Source: Actinomycetes bacterium (GTDB taxonomy: Bacteria > Actinomycetota > Acidimicrobiia > Spongiisociales > UBA5794). From it: 33,953 nt of DNA. The notes beneath the pieces are model-generated. The model ran no database searches, was not told the DNA's origin, and saw nothing but the letters and a program-made list of their open reading frames with translations. A program made the position numbers and the translations under genes. Positions 1 through 7,971 of the stretch are shown here, piece after piece. The DNA is taken from contig JAMBLJ010000238.1 in the NCBI GenBank assembly GCA_023336815.1, positions 1 to 33,953 on the forward strand. The letters are read 5' to 3'. Each line of letters begins with the position of its first letter. The stretch's first letter is position 1.

Positions 1-729
1 ATGGAGGGCCGCACCCAGATCGTCAAGACTCCGTGCCTCCTCAGACTTCCAGGTCGATCGGTAGGCCCACTGCAGATCACCCGAACCACCGACGACGTGG
101 TAGGCATCGATCAGTTCATCCTGGAGGGCAGTGGCGACAGATCTGCGATGCATGAGAACCCTGGCGCCCGCATCACTCAGCTTGGTATCCCATACGTCGA
201 GGGTGATCTGATCTGTCCCCCTACCACTCTGCTTCAACAGGGTGTTTCTCTGCCGAAGAGCTCGTTCATATTCCGACAGATCCGCACCCGCCTGCGGCCA
301 CAGCCTGGCAGCCAGATCATCGAGATAGTCCCTCCGCATCCCAGGCCCACGTTTGATGACATCGAGGTCATCGGGGAGAAAGGCCACGACCGGAACGGCC
401 AGCAAGAGGTCTCTCATTCGCTGAGGCCGTTTTCCGTTGACCAGCACAGTTCTCCTACCGACTTGTGGCAGTTCGACCTCGACAGTCAGCTCCGTGGCGC
501 CACCCCCGATCCCGCTTCGGATGACGGAGGATTCAGCTCCATCCCGTACGAGGGCACCATCAGGCACCGATCGGAAGGACTTCATCATGCCGAGATATCC
601 GACAGCCTCGATCACCGATGTTTTGCCTTCACCGTTGTCACCTATGAGTACGTTGATACCTGGATCGGGATCGAATCGCAGCGTCGTATACGAACGAAAG
701 TTCGTCAACTCGAGCCACGAAATGAACAT
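1..729 (-). CDS. recF: DNA replication/repair protein RecF (3' part outside window)
   Basis: RecF is an SMC-like ATPase that binds gapped DNA and helps load RecA through RecOR. The frame read leftwards from ATG at 729 stays open to the window edge, giving 243 codons of an expected 360 or so. It opens with MFISWLELTNFRSY, the usual RecF start, and has a Walker A loop GDNGEGKTS at residues 30-38. Further on lie FLPDDLDVIKRGP and the RRDYLDDL stretch typical of the family. The start is 9 bp after the dnaN stop, so the two are probably co-transcribed. The C-terminal third, with the ABC signature and Walker B, is beyond the left edge. Confidence 0.95.
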   Translation of the reverse strand, partial: MFISWLELTNFRSYTTLRFDPDPGINVLIGDNGEGKTSVIEAVGYLGMMKSFRSVPDGALVRDGAESSVIRSGIGGGATELTVEVELPQVGRRTVLVNGKRPQRMRDLLLAVPVVAFLPDDLDVIKRGPGMRRDYLDDLAARLWPQAGADLSEYERALRQRNTLLKQSGRGTDQITLDVWDTKLSDAGARVLMHRRSVATALQDELIDAYHVVGGSGDLQWAYRSTWKSEEARSLDDLGAALH

Positions 730-738
730 GACGCGGCT

Positions 739-1818
739 CTACAGGCGAACGGGCATCAGGAGATAGCGAAAGTCGTTCTCGTCTGCGCCGTGAAGGAGTC
801 CTGGTTTGAGGGGGTCGCTCGTTTCTATGACAACGGCTTCGTCGTTGACGGCGTTGACTCCATCGGTGAGGTAGCGGGTGTTGAAAGCGATCGTCATGTC
901 CTCTCCGATGTACTCGCCCTCGAGAAGTTCCGTGGCTTCACCAACCTCCTGGCGGATCACACTGAGTTCGACGCCGCCGCTGTGCATTGCCAACCGCACG
1001 GGGATGTGGTCTTCGGCAACAAGGGCGGCTCTTCCAACTGCCTCGAGAAGTGCACCCTTGTCGAGGGTGAGTCTGTTCGCGTGACCCTCGGGGAGTAACT
1101 GTCGATAGTTGGGGAACGTGGAATCGATCACCCGGACTGTCAATCGGCCGTGATCGGTGACGAAAGCCGCTTCTCGTTCACCAAGCGCTACCTGCATCGT
1201 CCCCGCGCCCACGGTTCGTCCGAGTTCTCGCAACGCACGGTAAGGAACCAGCTTAGAGCCTTCTGCACTGACCCCTGGAACGTCCTTGACCGCAAGACGG
1301 TAGGAATCGGTTGCCACGAGCCGGAGCCCGTCGTCGACCGCCTCGAACAGAACCCCTGTGAGTGTTGGTCGCGCATCGTCGCCAGATGCGGCAACACCGA
1401 CCTGAGCAAGCGCTTTGATGAGCCCTGTGCCATCGACTGACACGGCGTCAGTGGTGTCTGCATCGCTGATCTTCGGATAGTCGTCAACCATCATCTCTCG
1501 TAGCTTGAACCTTGGACCGCTCCCTATGATCTCGACTTCGCCATCGACGGATGCGAGGGTGACTGCTCCCGGAGGAAGCTTTCTCACCGCTTCGGCCGCG
1601 AGCTTGGCAGGGATAACCGTCTTACCTTCCTCCGTGACCTCGACATCGAGGTACGTGCGTACTGTCACCTCGTTGTCGGTACCGGTGACCGTGAGCTTGC
1701 CACCGACCACATCACACAGAACACCCTGGAGAATCGGGAGGGGAGACCTCGTCCCGACAGCTCTACTTGCTCGCACCAGCACATCTGCCAGGTCGTCTCG
1801 TTCTGCTCTGATTCGCAC
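739..1818 (-). CDS. dnaN: DNA polymerase III sliding clamp (beta subunit)
   Basis: DnaN forms the dimeric ring that tethers the replicative polymerase to DNA. The protein matches the family along its length: it starts MRIRAERDDLADVL, has the domain boundaries TLTGVLFEAVDDGLRLVATDSYRLA and ends in LLMPVRL, the conserved C-terminal strand. I chose the GTG at 1818 (359 aa) because an AGAGGA Shine-Dalgarno (1832 to 1827) lies 8 nt before it and overlaps the alternative ATG at 1827, which would add only three residues. The gene lies between the candidate origin and recF, the standard order. Confidence 0.95.
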   Translation of the reverse strand: MRIRAERDDLADVLVRASRAVGTRSPLPILQGVLCDVVGGKLTVTGTDNEVTVRTYLDVEVTEEGKTVIPAKLAAEAVRKLPPGAVTLASVDGEVEIIGSGPRFKLREMMVDDYPKISDADTTDAVSVDGTGLIKALAQVGVAASGDDARPTLTGVLFEAVDDGLRLVATDSYRLAVKDVPGVSAEGSKLVPYRALRELGRTVGAGTMQVALGEREAAFVTDHGRLTVRVIDSTFPNYRQLLPEGHANRLTLDKGALLEAVGRAALVAEDHIPVRLAMHSGGVELSVIRQEVGEATELLEGEYIGEDMTIAFNTRYLTDGVNAVNDEAVVIETSDPLKPGLLHGADENDFRYLLMPVRL

Positions 1819-1860
1819 GTTGTTCATCCTCTGCTATTGCTGCTGCATGTATGTATTGGA

Positions 1861-2004
1861 AGAATAGAAGTAGTAGTAGGCCCTGTGGATTGTGGATTAG
1901 TCGCTAGAACCCTTGGTAGCACGGAATCCCTCATCCACAGGATCTGTGTATAGACAGCACGATATCCACGGTCGTGTTGCCAAGTTCGCCAGGGCTGTGG
2001 AGAA
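1861..2004. other. Candidate chromosomal origin oriC (dnaA-dnaN intergenic)
   Basis: This gap holds five near-matches to the DnaA box TTATCCACA on either strand: 1884-1892 and 1891-1899 (minus, overlapping), 1931-1939 (plus, TCATCCACA), 1962-1970 (plus, ATATCCACG) and 1996-2004 (minus). Each departs from consensus at one or two positions. In Streptomyces and Mycobacterium oriC lies in this same gap. The box cluster and the trio array beside it (separate entry) make this the best origin candidate in the window. Function is inferred from position and motif only. Confidence 0.7.
1865..1899 (-). other. DnaA-trio array with adjoining DnaA boxes (basal unwinding element)
   Basis: On the plus strand five trinucleotides TAG AAG TAG TAG TAG (1865-1879) are followed by GCCC (1880-1883) and the two overlapping DnaA boxes at 1884-1899. 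Read on the minus strand this is box, GC-rich spacer, then CTA/CTT triplets. That is the order of the basal unwinding system described at bacterial origins, best known in Bacillus subtilis, where trios guide a DnaA filament on one strand. The bases beyond the trios, up to the dnaN start, are A/T-richer than their surroundings. Confidence 0.6.
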
Positions 2005-2007
2005 TCT

Positions 2008-3390
2008 TCATGTTGTCCCCAGCTGCTGTGTGATCTCTGTGACCTGGTCATAGATGGTCTTATCCGTCTGCATCAATCCCTTGATCTTGTCAACGGCGTG
2101 CATCACCGTGGTGTGGTCTCTTCCACCGAACGCTTGACCGATCCTGGGAAGGGACAATCCCGTGTGTTCCCTACAGACGTACATAGCGACCTGACGCTGC
2201 CGCGCAAGAGGTTGTCTTCGTGAACCGCCGGTAAGTTCCGAGCGGGGGATCTCGTAGTACTGCGACACACACGAGATGATCCCATCAGCCGTGAGGGGTG
2301 CGGCTGACTGCAACTGAACGATGTCCCTGAGCACCGACGTTGCGAGATCCATGGTGACCCGTTCATGAGTGAGCGTTGCAAAGGCAGTGACCCGAGTAAG
2401 AGCCCCCTCGAGTTCGCGGATGTTATCTGCGACGTTCTGAGCGATGAACTCGAGAACGTCGTTGGGGACGGGTGTTGTTGCCGATGATGCGTTCTTGCGC
2501 AGGATCGCAAGACGCGTCTCTACATCGGGACTCTGAATATCGGTGGTGAGCCCCCACTCGAAACGGCTACGTAAGCGGTCCTCGATCGTTCGGAGTTCCC
2601 GTGGTGCACGGTCGGAGGAGATCACCAACTGGTTGCCGGCCTCGTAGAGAGAGTTGAACGTATGGAAGAACTCCTCGAGTACCTGTTCCTTGCCCTCAAA
2701 GAATTGGACGTCGTCGAGCAGCAGGAGGTTGACGTTGCGATACCGATCTTTGAAGTCACCCATCCGCTTGCGGCGGATCGAGTTGATGAAGTCATTGAAG
2801 AACGACTCTGATGTGACGTACCGTACGTTCGCTGAGGGATCCAACTCCAGGCGGTGCTGACCGACAGCGTGGAGGAGATGGGTCTTTCCGAGCCCGGCGC
2901 CCGCATAGATGAACAGCGGGTTGTAGTGACGTCCTGGTTGCTCGGCTACGGCCTGTGCCGCAGCATGGGCAAAGCGGTTCGATTGGCCGACAACGAAGTT
3001 CTCGAAGGAGTACCTGGCGAGGAGGTTCGTTGTCGCTGGCGGTCGTCCATGATGGGGTTGGACCCTGGTGTCAAAGGTTGCTTGAAATGGTGGGCTATCT
3101 TCGACCGGCTCTGGATTCGCTGGTGCTGGTGCCACCGTTATCGCTATCTCGAATGGCCCGGGCCAGACGGATGCGGCGATTTCGTTGATCTGGTGGGTGT
3201 AGTTGTCGGTGACCCAGGTCGCATTGAAGCGATTGGGCGCTTCGAGGACGATGTTCGTGTTGTCGACCGTCACGGACAGCGGACGTATCCACGTTTCCCA
3301 TTTTGCAACGCCGATGACATCCCTGAGGCGATTGTGGAAAAGCTCGATCTGCGCGTCCACTGCCCCATGAGTCGTCTGTGTGACTCCCAC
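2008..3390 (-). CDS. dnaA: Chromosomal replication initiator DnaA
   Basis: DnaA binds DnaA boxes and melts the origin. The 460-aa protein has the expected four parts: an N-terminal helicase-loading domain (1-80), a short proline-rich linker (85-120), an AAA+ domain with Walker A GAGLGKTH (164-171) and Walker B LLLLDDVQ (222-229), and a C-terminal DNA-binding helix-turn-helix with GRDHTTVMHAVDKI. The start is a GTG at 3390 with AGGAG 9 nt upstream. The linker is much shorter than in Streptomyces. DnaA boxes lie on both sides of the gene, so autoregulation is likely. Confidence 0.98.
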   Translation of the reverse strand: MGVTQTTHGAVDAQIELFHNRLRDVIGVAKWETWIRPLSVTVDNTNIVLEAPNRFNATWVTDNYTHQINEIAASVWPGPFEIAITVAPAPANPEPVEDSPPFQATFDTRVQPHHGRPPATTNLLARYSFENFVVGQSNRFAHAAAQAVAEQPGRHYNPLFIYAGAGLGKTHLLHAVGQHRLELDPSANVRYVTSESFFNDFINSIRRKRMGDFKDRYRNVNLLLLDDVQFFEGKEQVLEEFFHTFNSLYEAGNQLVISSDRAPRELRTIEDRLRSRFEWGLTTDIQSPDVETRLAILRKNASSATTPVPNDVLEFIAQNVADNIRELEGALTRVTAFATLTHERVTMDLATSVLRDIVQLQSAAPLTADGIISCVSQYYEIPRSELTGGSRRQPLARQRQVAMYVCREHTGLSLPRIGQAFGGRDHTTVMHAVDKIKGLMQTDKTIYDQVTEITQQLGTT

Positions 3391-3855
3391 GTCTCTGTAC
3401 TCCTATCAGGCTCGTGATGAGCCAAAAAAACTGTCCACACATCTATCCACAGGATGTGGAGAAGATGCACCTCTGCCCCTGTCGGGTAATGACCCGGGGC
3501 CGTTTCTCCCGGGGAAGAGCGGACATCCGCCAAGGGGAGCGAAAGCGAGCATAGGGACAGTCGCCGCGGCACATCAAGAGTGACAAAACCGGCAGTATGT
3601 CCCCCGTTCTTGTCAGATCGTTGTCATGAGAAACCCATACATGCCAAGGCATTCAAGCCGGAAGGGGATGTGTCTCTTACCTCGACGTTTTGCGGTGTTC
3701 ACCGCGATTGGGGCTGTTCTGTCTTTCGCGACCCCTTGCTAGTTTTCGCGTCCTGGATTGTATGTGTCGTTTCGATGCGTGAAGCCCTAGAATGTCCCCG
3801 TTCCGTGACTTTCACGGATGTACCGCGACTTCCCCAACTCAGGGATTACCTCATC
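3391..3855. promoter_or_regulatory. Divergent dnaA/rpmH control region with DnaA boxes
   Basis: This is a 465-bp gap between divergent dnaA and rpmH with no credible gene. Three DnaA-box-like sites cluster at 3431-3439 (CTGTCCACA), 3443-3451 (CTATCCACA) and 3455-3463 (minus, TTCTCCACA). They sit 41-73 bp upstream of the dnaA start, as expected for autoregulation. Two overlapping hairpins lie at 3483-3496 (CGGGT/ACCCG) and 3493-3513 (CCCGGG/CCCGGG); they cannot form together. On the rpmH side TTGCTA (3736-3741), a 17-nt spacer and TGTATG (3759-3764) form a plausible promoter, and TAGAAT at 3788-3793 is a second possible -10. Confidence 0.5.
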
Positions 3856-3990
3856 ATGAAACGTACCTATCAGCCGAACAATCGCCGCCGCAAGCGTAAG
3901 CACGGATTCCGGGGCCGAATGCGTACCCGATCTGGGCGCGCGCTCCTCAAGCGGCGCCGCACCAAGGGCCGCAGCGAACTCTCCGCTTAA
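3856..3990 (+). CDS. rpmH: 50S ribosomal protein L34
   Basis: L34 is a very basic 44-aa protein of the large ribosomal subunit. The sequence begins [18 protein letters not shown], carries the conserved [12 protein letters not shown] segment and ends in an Arg/Lys-rich tail, with the usual length. The ATG at 3856 is fixed by that conserved N-terminus, and AGGGA at 3841-3845 may serve as a distant ribosome-binding site. rpmH leads a compact plus-strand run, with rnpA starting 6 bp downstream. The order rpmH-rnpA-yidD-yidC-jag is conserved in many bacteria. Confidence 0.97.
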   Translation: MKRTYQPNNRRRKRKHGFRGRMRTRSGRALLKRRRTKGRSELSA

Positions 3991-3996
3991 CCGCTT

Positions 3997-4332
3997 GTGT
4001 ATGTTTCCCTTCGACCTGGTTCCCGGTTCCGCTCGGTGTACCGCAGCGGTTCGGGACGTAGAGTCGGTGGCGTACTCGTGTTCGAGACGACAGGCGATAC
4101 ATCCGACGCTGAGGCAGGTTTCGTTGCGGGCAAGAGGGTCGGCAACGCTGTTGCACGTAACCGTGCGAAACGCCGGCTTCGCGAAGCAGTACGGATGGTG
4201 CCACTTGCTCCGGGGTCAGCCTATATCTTTGTCGCCACCAGGGATGTTCTCGTCGTCCCGTTCAGCACTCTGGTTGCATGGGTCAACGAAGCAGTACGGC
4301 CAGCGGCTGGATCGAGGAATGATCGTGACTGA
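3997..4332 (+). CDS. rnpA: Ribonuclease P protein component
   Basis: RnpA is the protein cofactor of RNase P, which trims the 5' leader of pre-tRNAs. The 111-aa protein has the family signature NRAKRRLRE in the RNR-box region (near residues 55-63), preceded by [15 protein letters not shown]. The start is a GTG at 3997, 6 bp after rpmH; no in-frame ATG gives a better N-terminus ([15 protein letters not shown] matches the family). Its 3' end overlaps yidD by 14 bp, which suggests coupled translation. Confidence 0.95.
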   Translation: MYVSLRPGSRFRSVYRSGSGRRVGGVLVFETTGDTSDAEAGFVAGKRVGNAVARNRAKRRLREAVRMVPLAPGSAYIFVATRDVLVVPFSTLVAWVNEAVRPAAGSRNDRD

Positions 4333-4624
4333 GCACACCAACGAGGGACATCTCAATCACAAAGGCCCGATGTCTCAGGCTGCGCTCGCGACGATCCGTG
4401 CCTATCAGAAGGTGCTCTCCCCGCTGTTCGGGAACAACTGCCGCTACTACCCAACGTGTTCTCACTACACATACGAAGCGATCGAGATTCACGGGGCGGC
4501 TAAAGGCTCGTGGCTCGGTGTGCGACGGATCAGTCGTTGTCATCCGTTCCACGACGGTGGACTCGATCCGGTGCCCGGATCGCCCGATTCCCCAACAGAA
4601 GCCTCAAAAAGGAGCGCATCGTGA
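4319..4624 (+). CDS. yidD: Membrane protein insertion efficiency factor YidD
   Basis: YidD is a small membrane-associated protein that assists YidC-dependent insertion. The 101-aa product contains the family core: [20 protein letters not shown], then [13 protein letters not shown] and the [17 protein letters not shown] stretch, including the conserved Cys residues. I used ATG at 4319, which has a GAGG just upstream; GTG at 4325 is an alternative and the N-terminal 15-17 residues are not conserved. Its stop overlaps the yidC GTG start (GTGA, 4621-4624), a sign of translational coupling. Confidence 0.93.
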   Translation: MIVTEHTNEGHLNHKGPMSQAALATIRAYQKVLSPLFGNNCRYYPTCSHYTYEAIEIHGAAKGSWLGVRRISRCHPFHDGGLDPVPGSPDSPTEASKRSAS

Positions 4625-5559
4625 GTCTCAATCCATGGGAGCTGCTGCTCAGCCTGCTTGGCGGTCTTCTGTCGTTCTTCTACGACATTATCCCAGAATA
4701 TGGAATATCCATCATCCTGTTGACGCTGACCGTGTCGCTGTTGCTCTTTCCTCTGACGCTCAAGCAGACGAAGTCGATGCGTGCAATGCAGGAGATCCAA
4801 CCCGAGGTCAAACGACTCCAGAAGGAACACAAGGGCGACAAAGAGGAGCTCAACAAACACCTCATGGCGCTCTATCAGGAGCGTGGGGTCAATCCTGCCG
4901 CTGGTTGTCTTCCGTTGTTGATCCAGATGCCGATCTGGTTCGCCCTCTATCGGGTGCTGTGGCGGGGTTTTGGGATCCCGGATGGATCGGATCTCAGCAA
5001 CGTGATCAAGACCGCAAACGAGGCGCTTTACACGGTCGACTCGTCGGGTGAACTCACAACAACGTTGCGTGAGGGTATCGATATCACCTCGAGTCAGTTC
5101 GAACACGTGACCTTCCTTGGTATGAATCTGATGGTCCGTCCCTCCCAGGCCGTCGATTTTGGAAACCTTGTTGGCTCGCTTCCCTACATCATCCTTCTTG
5201 GCATCATCGTTGTCGCCGGGTTCTACCAGCAGGTGCAGACCACCCGCAAACGAAACGATTCGGACAACGACACCCCGCAGAACTCCCAGATGCAGGGAAT
5301 GCAGAATGCGATGAAGATCATGCCTGTTGTTTTTGGATTCATTTCATGGAACTTCGTCACAGGTCTTGGTCTCTATTTCGCAACCTCAAACGTCTTCCGT
5401 GTTGGCCAGCAAGCGTTCATCTTGCGGTCCCACGGTGGTGATGCCAATGGAAAAGGCGCTGACAAGTCGGAACCCGATGATTCCCCATCCGACGAACCAA
5501 CAAGTGATGGGCCATCGCCGAACGCCAGCAAGAAGCGCAACCGCAAACGAAGGAAGTAG
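4621..5559 (+). CDS. yidC: Membrane protein insertase YidC (Oxa1 family)
   Basis: YidC inserts proteins into the cytoplasmic membrane, alone or with SecYEG. The 312-aa protein begins at GTG 4621, just at the yidD stop. It has a first hydrophobic helix (about 5-20), a second with [19 protein letters not shown], a basic coiled stretch [18 protein letters not shown], then [22 protein letters not shown], the most conserved part of the family. Later membrane helices lie near residues 195-210 and 235-265. The tail is hydrophilic and ends in a basic KKRNRKRRK. It lacks the large periplasmic domain of Gram-negative YidC, as is usual in Gram-positives. Confidence 0.96.
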   Translation: MSLNPWELLLSLLGGLLSFFYDIIPEYGISIILLTLTVSLLLFPLTLKQTKSMRAMQEIQPEVKRLQKEHKGDKEELNKHLMALYQERGVNPAAGCLPLLIQMPIWFALYRVLWRGFGIPDGSDLSNVIKTANEALYTVDSSGELTTTLREGIDITSSQFEHVTFLGMNLMVRPSQAVDFGNLVGSLPYIILLGIIVVAGFYQQVQTTRKRNDSDNDTPQNSQMQGMQNAMKIMPVVFGFISWNFVTGLGLYFATSNVFRVGQQAFILRSHGGDANGKGADKSEPDDSPSDEPTSDGPSPNASKKRNRKRRK

Positions 5560-5563
5560 CCCG

Positions 5564-6481
5564 ATGGAGTCGGCTGAAGAGTGGGTAGAAGTACAAGCGA
5601 AGACCGTCGATCTTGCGGTCGAGGCGGGTCTCGGTGAACTCAAGATCGCATCGCGGGAAGACGCAACGGTAGAGGTGATCCAGGAACCGAAACCCGGTTT
5701 TCTCGGTATGGGTGGTCGCGAAGCGGTTGTGAAGGTGACACGAGCACCAAAGCAGCGGCGTCGCCGCCGCCGAAGCCGTGGGGGTAAGAGCTCCGAGACA
5801 CGGGCAGATGGTGGCTCGAAACAGAATGCCAGCCCCACGGGATCATCAAAGAGCAGTGGGAAGAGTGGCAACGGCGATCAGAACCAGAGAAACGCCAAGC
5901 CGAAACAGAATCAAGCCAACGGAAGACGGCGTCAGGAGAAAAAGGTGTCAGAGCCAACAAGCGAATCGGAGCGAAAGCCACGAGACGACCGTCCCGAGCA
6001 GGCACCTATCGAGGAGCAAGCAAAGGTCGCAGCAGCATTTATCAGCGGTCTTCTTAACGCCTTTGGTCTAGAGGGTGATGTAGCCACCCGGATCGAAGAA
6101 GAGGTACTGTACCTGGATGTGACCGGCGAACAGACAGAAGCACTGATCGGTCAGAAGGGTTCGGTTATGTACTCCGTGCTCGAGCTCACACGGACTGTTG
6201 TCCAGCGCAAGACCTATGGCGCACCACGTATGAGGATCGATGTTGGCGGGTATGTCGAGCGACGTCGCGAGGCGCTCCGGATGTACACAGGGAAACTAGC
6301 TGAGCAGGTACTTGAGGATCACAACGAGGTCATGCTTGAGCCGATGAACGCAGCCGATCGTAAAGTCGTCCACAACGCACTTGCCGAGATCGACGGTGTG
6401 AGGTCGTACTCCGAAGGTGAGGATCCACGACGTGCCGTTGTGATCGCATACGACGGTGATACACCGACCGAGGATGACTGA
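5564..6481 (+). CDS. jag: RNA-binding protein KhpB/Jag (Jag_N, KH, R3H domains)
   Basis: Jag/KhpB is a cytoplasmic RNA-binding protein linked to cell division and envelope growth. The 305-aa protein has an N-terminal Jag_N domain (1-55, with the KPGFLGMGGREA motif), a long basic, Gln/Ser-rich linker (60-150) that looks disordered, a KH domain (about 155-215, with the loop LIGQKGSVMYSV) and a C-terminal R3H domain (about 225-300, ending in DPRRAVVIAY). ATG 5564 is 4 bp after the yidC stop, with AAGGAAG just before it inside yidC. The linker is longer and more charged than in short Jag proteins. Confidence 0.95.
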   Translation: MESAEEWVEVQAKTVDLAVEAGLGELKIASREDATVEVIQEPKPGFLGMGGREAVVKVTRAPKQRRRRRRSRGGKSSETRADGGSKQNASPTGSSKSSGKSGNGDQNQRNAKPKQNQANGRRRQEKKVSEPTSESERKPRDDRPEQAPIEEQAKVAAAFISGLLNAFGLEGDVATRIEEEVLYLDVTGEQTEALIGQKGSVMYSVLELTRTVVQRKTYGAPRMRIDVGGYVERRREALRMYTGKLAEQVLEDHNEVMLEPMNAADRKVVHNALAEIDGVRSYSEGEDPRRAVVIAYDGDTPTEDD

Positions 6482-6486
6482 TCGTA

Positions 6487-6502
6487 CGTTTCACGTGAAA
6501 CA
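6487..6502. promoter_or_regulatory. parS-like centromere site 1
   Basis: The 16-mer here differs from the consensus parS palindrome TGTTTCACGTGAAACA only at its first base (C instead of T). ParB (encoded at 7958) loads on such sites near the origin and spreads as a CTP-dependent clamp. The site lies between jag and rsmG, about 0.7 kb before parA, as in many bacteria. Confidence 0.9.
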
Positions 6503-6527
6503 AGGACCACCCGGGTTACACACAAGA

Positions 6528-6543
6528 GGTTTCATGTGAAACC
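6528..6543. promoter_or_regulatory. parS-like site 2, overlapping the rsmG start codon
   Basis: GGTTTCATGTGAAACC keeps the TTTCA and TGAAA arms of parS but differs from the consensus at three of sixteen positions, one in the central CG. It overlaps the rsmG GTG start (6536) and abuts its ribosome-binding site. It lies 41 bp centre to centre from site 1. It may be a weaker ParB site or a decayed one. Confidence 0.6.
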
Positions 6544-7162
6544 TTCACCGGGGATGTTCGACGATGTGGCCCGCTGGTTGGGAGTGACGATAACTCCCCA
6601 CCAGCGGGCTTTGTTGATCGAGTTCGAGGGCTGGCTTGGAGCAGAGGCGATCCGTTCGGGTGGTATTGGGCCACGCGAGATCGACAGGTTATGGGATCGT
6701 CATATCCTTGACTCGTTTGCATATATCCGTGGTATCCCGGCCGATGCCACCACCATCGTTGATGTTGGTGGTGGTGTTGGTCTTCCAGCGATACCCCTGG
6801 CAATCGCACGCCCCGATCTGACATGTCTGCTTGTTGATCGGTCCGAGCGACGGGTCTGGTCCGCACGACGGGCGATCCGCATTCTCGAACTTGACAATAT
6901 CGAGGTTGCCTGGCAGGACATCGACACGATGCAGGGTGTATTCGATGTGGCGACGTTCCGGGCATCTCTCCCGATGACCAGAGCAGCGGTCGTCACCAAG
7001 CAGCTGATCGATCGCTCTGGTGTTGGTCTTTTTGGTGTATCTCGCCGCGAGCAACAACCCGATGTCCCTAGCGCACCCGATGGTATTAGCTTTGCGTTGT
7101 CATCGGAAGGTGCAGGGGTGCTTGACACCCCCTTTTGGCTCCTTAGGATGACCCTTAGCTAG
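6536..7162 (+). CDS. rsmG: 16S rRNA m7G527 methyltransferase RsmG (GidB)
   Basis: RsmG methylates N7 of G527 in 16S rRNA using S-adenosylmethionine; its loss often gives low-level streptomycin resistance. The 208-aa protein has LWDRHILDSFA and the SAM-binding loop VDVGGGVGLPAIPLAIARP, both typical of the family, and RRVWSARRAIRILELDNIEV. The GTG start at 6536 is supported by AGAGG at 6525-6529 with 6 nt spacing; the overlapping ATG at 6534 runs straight into a stop. It precedes parA by 32 bp. The second parS-like site covers the start codon, so ParB binding could influence its expression. Confidence 0.94.
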   Translation: MKPSPGMFDDVARWLGVTITPHQRALLIEFEGWLGAEAIRSGGIGPREIDRLWDRHILDSFAYIRGIPADATTIVDVGGGVGLPAIPLAIARPDLTCLLVDRSERRVWSARRAIRILELDNIEVAWQDIDTMQGVFDVATFRASLPMTRAAVVTKQLIDRSGVGLFGVSRREQQPDVPSAPDGISFALSSEGAGVLDTPFWLLRMTLS

Positions 7163-7194
7163 AGCACACCCACATCCGAGGAGCGGACCAGGCG

Positions 7195-7971
7195 ATGTCA
7201 ACCGGCAAGATCATTGCGATCGCAAATCAGAAGGGTGGTGTCGGAAAGTCAACCACCGCCATCAATCTTGGTGCGGGGCTGGCTTTCCAGGGTGAACGCA
7301 TCCTCATCATCGATCTGGATCCTCAAGGAAACACAAGCTCAGGTCTAGGGATAGATCGAGGATCCATCGAACAATCAACCTACGATGTCCTTGTTGAAGG
7401 AGCCCCACTCGCCGATGTTCTCGAGCCCACCTCGGTAAAGGATCTCCACGTCGTCCCCGCGACCATCGAACTTGCCGGGGCGGAGATAGAACTTGTCCCG
7501 ATGTTCTCCCGGGAGCTGCGACTCAAGCAGGCCATAGCCGCGATCGTCGATGAGTACGACTTCGTTCTCATCGATTGCCCGCCATCATTGGGGTTGCTCA
7601 CCATAAACGGATTGGCCGCGGCGGAGGAGGTGTTGATCCCGATCCAGTGTGAGTACTACGCGCTTGAGGGTGTGAGCCAACTCACCCGGAACATCGGTCT
7701 CGTTCAGGCGAGCCTTAACCCTCAACTTGAAGTAGAGGGTGTGGTGCTCACGATGTTCGATGGTCGCACCACCCTGGCGAGCGATGTCGTGAGTCAGGTG
7801 AGGGACCATTTCGGTGACACAACGTACAAGACGGTCATTCCAAGAACCGTCCGGCTGAGTGAAGCTCCTTCGTATGGCGAACCGATCGAGGCGTACGACC
7901 CCATGTCGCGCGGTGCGATCGCTTACAGGGAGCTGGCTCGAGAGTTCAGGAGACGCCATGGCAGGACGTAA
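7195..7971 (+). CDS. parA: Chromosome-partitioning ATPase ParA/Soj
   Basis: ParA is a deviant-Walker ATPase that forms gradients on the nucleoid and moves ParB-parS complexes. The 258-aa protein carries the deviant Walker A motif KGGVGKSTTA (13-22, with the signature Lys), DLDPQGN and Walker B FVLIDCPPSLGLLT. It is of the short chromosomal type with no N-terminal DNA-binding domain. GGAG at 7180-7183 lies 11 nt before the ATG. The 3' end overlaps parB by 14 bp, so the pair is translationally linked. Confidence 0.97.
   Translation: MSTGKIIAIANQKGGVGKSTTAINLGAGLAFQGERILIIDLDPQGNTSSGLGIDRGSIEQSTYDVLVEGAPLADVLEPTSVKDLHVVPATIELAGAEIELVPMFSRELRLKQAIAAIVDEYDFVLIDCPPSLGLLTINGLAAAEEVLIPIQCEYYALEGVSQLTRNIGLVQASLNPQLEVEGVVLTMFDGRTTLASDVVSQVRDHFGDTTYKTVIPRTVRLSEAPSYGEPIEAYDPMSRGAIAYRELAREFRRRHGRT

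Noticed and set aside
1-1098. Long plus-strand frame of 365 codons across recF and dnaN
   Set aside because: It is antisense to two highly conserved genes whose protein motifs are unmistakable; the plus frame shows no recognisable domain.
3580-3855. Upstream extension of rpmH to 136 residues
   Set aside because: L34 is 44 residues and begins MKRTYQPN; the extension has no conserved content and contains promoter-like sequence.
3995-4318. 209-codon frame running through rnpA into yidD
   Set aside because: Only its C-terminal part is YidD; the front half is a shadow of rnpA in another frame.
5327-5563. N-terminal extension of jag into yidC
   Set aside because: Overlaps the conserved C-terminal part of yidC; Jag_N starts at ATG 5564 with its own ribosome-binding site.
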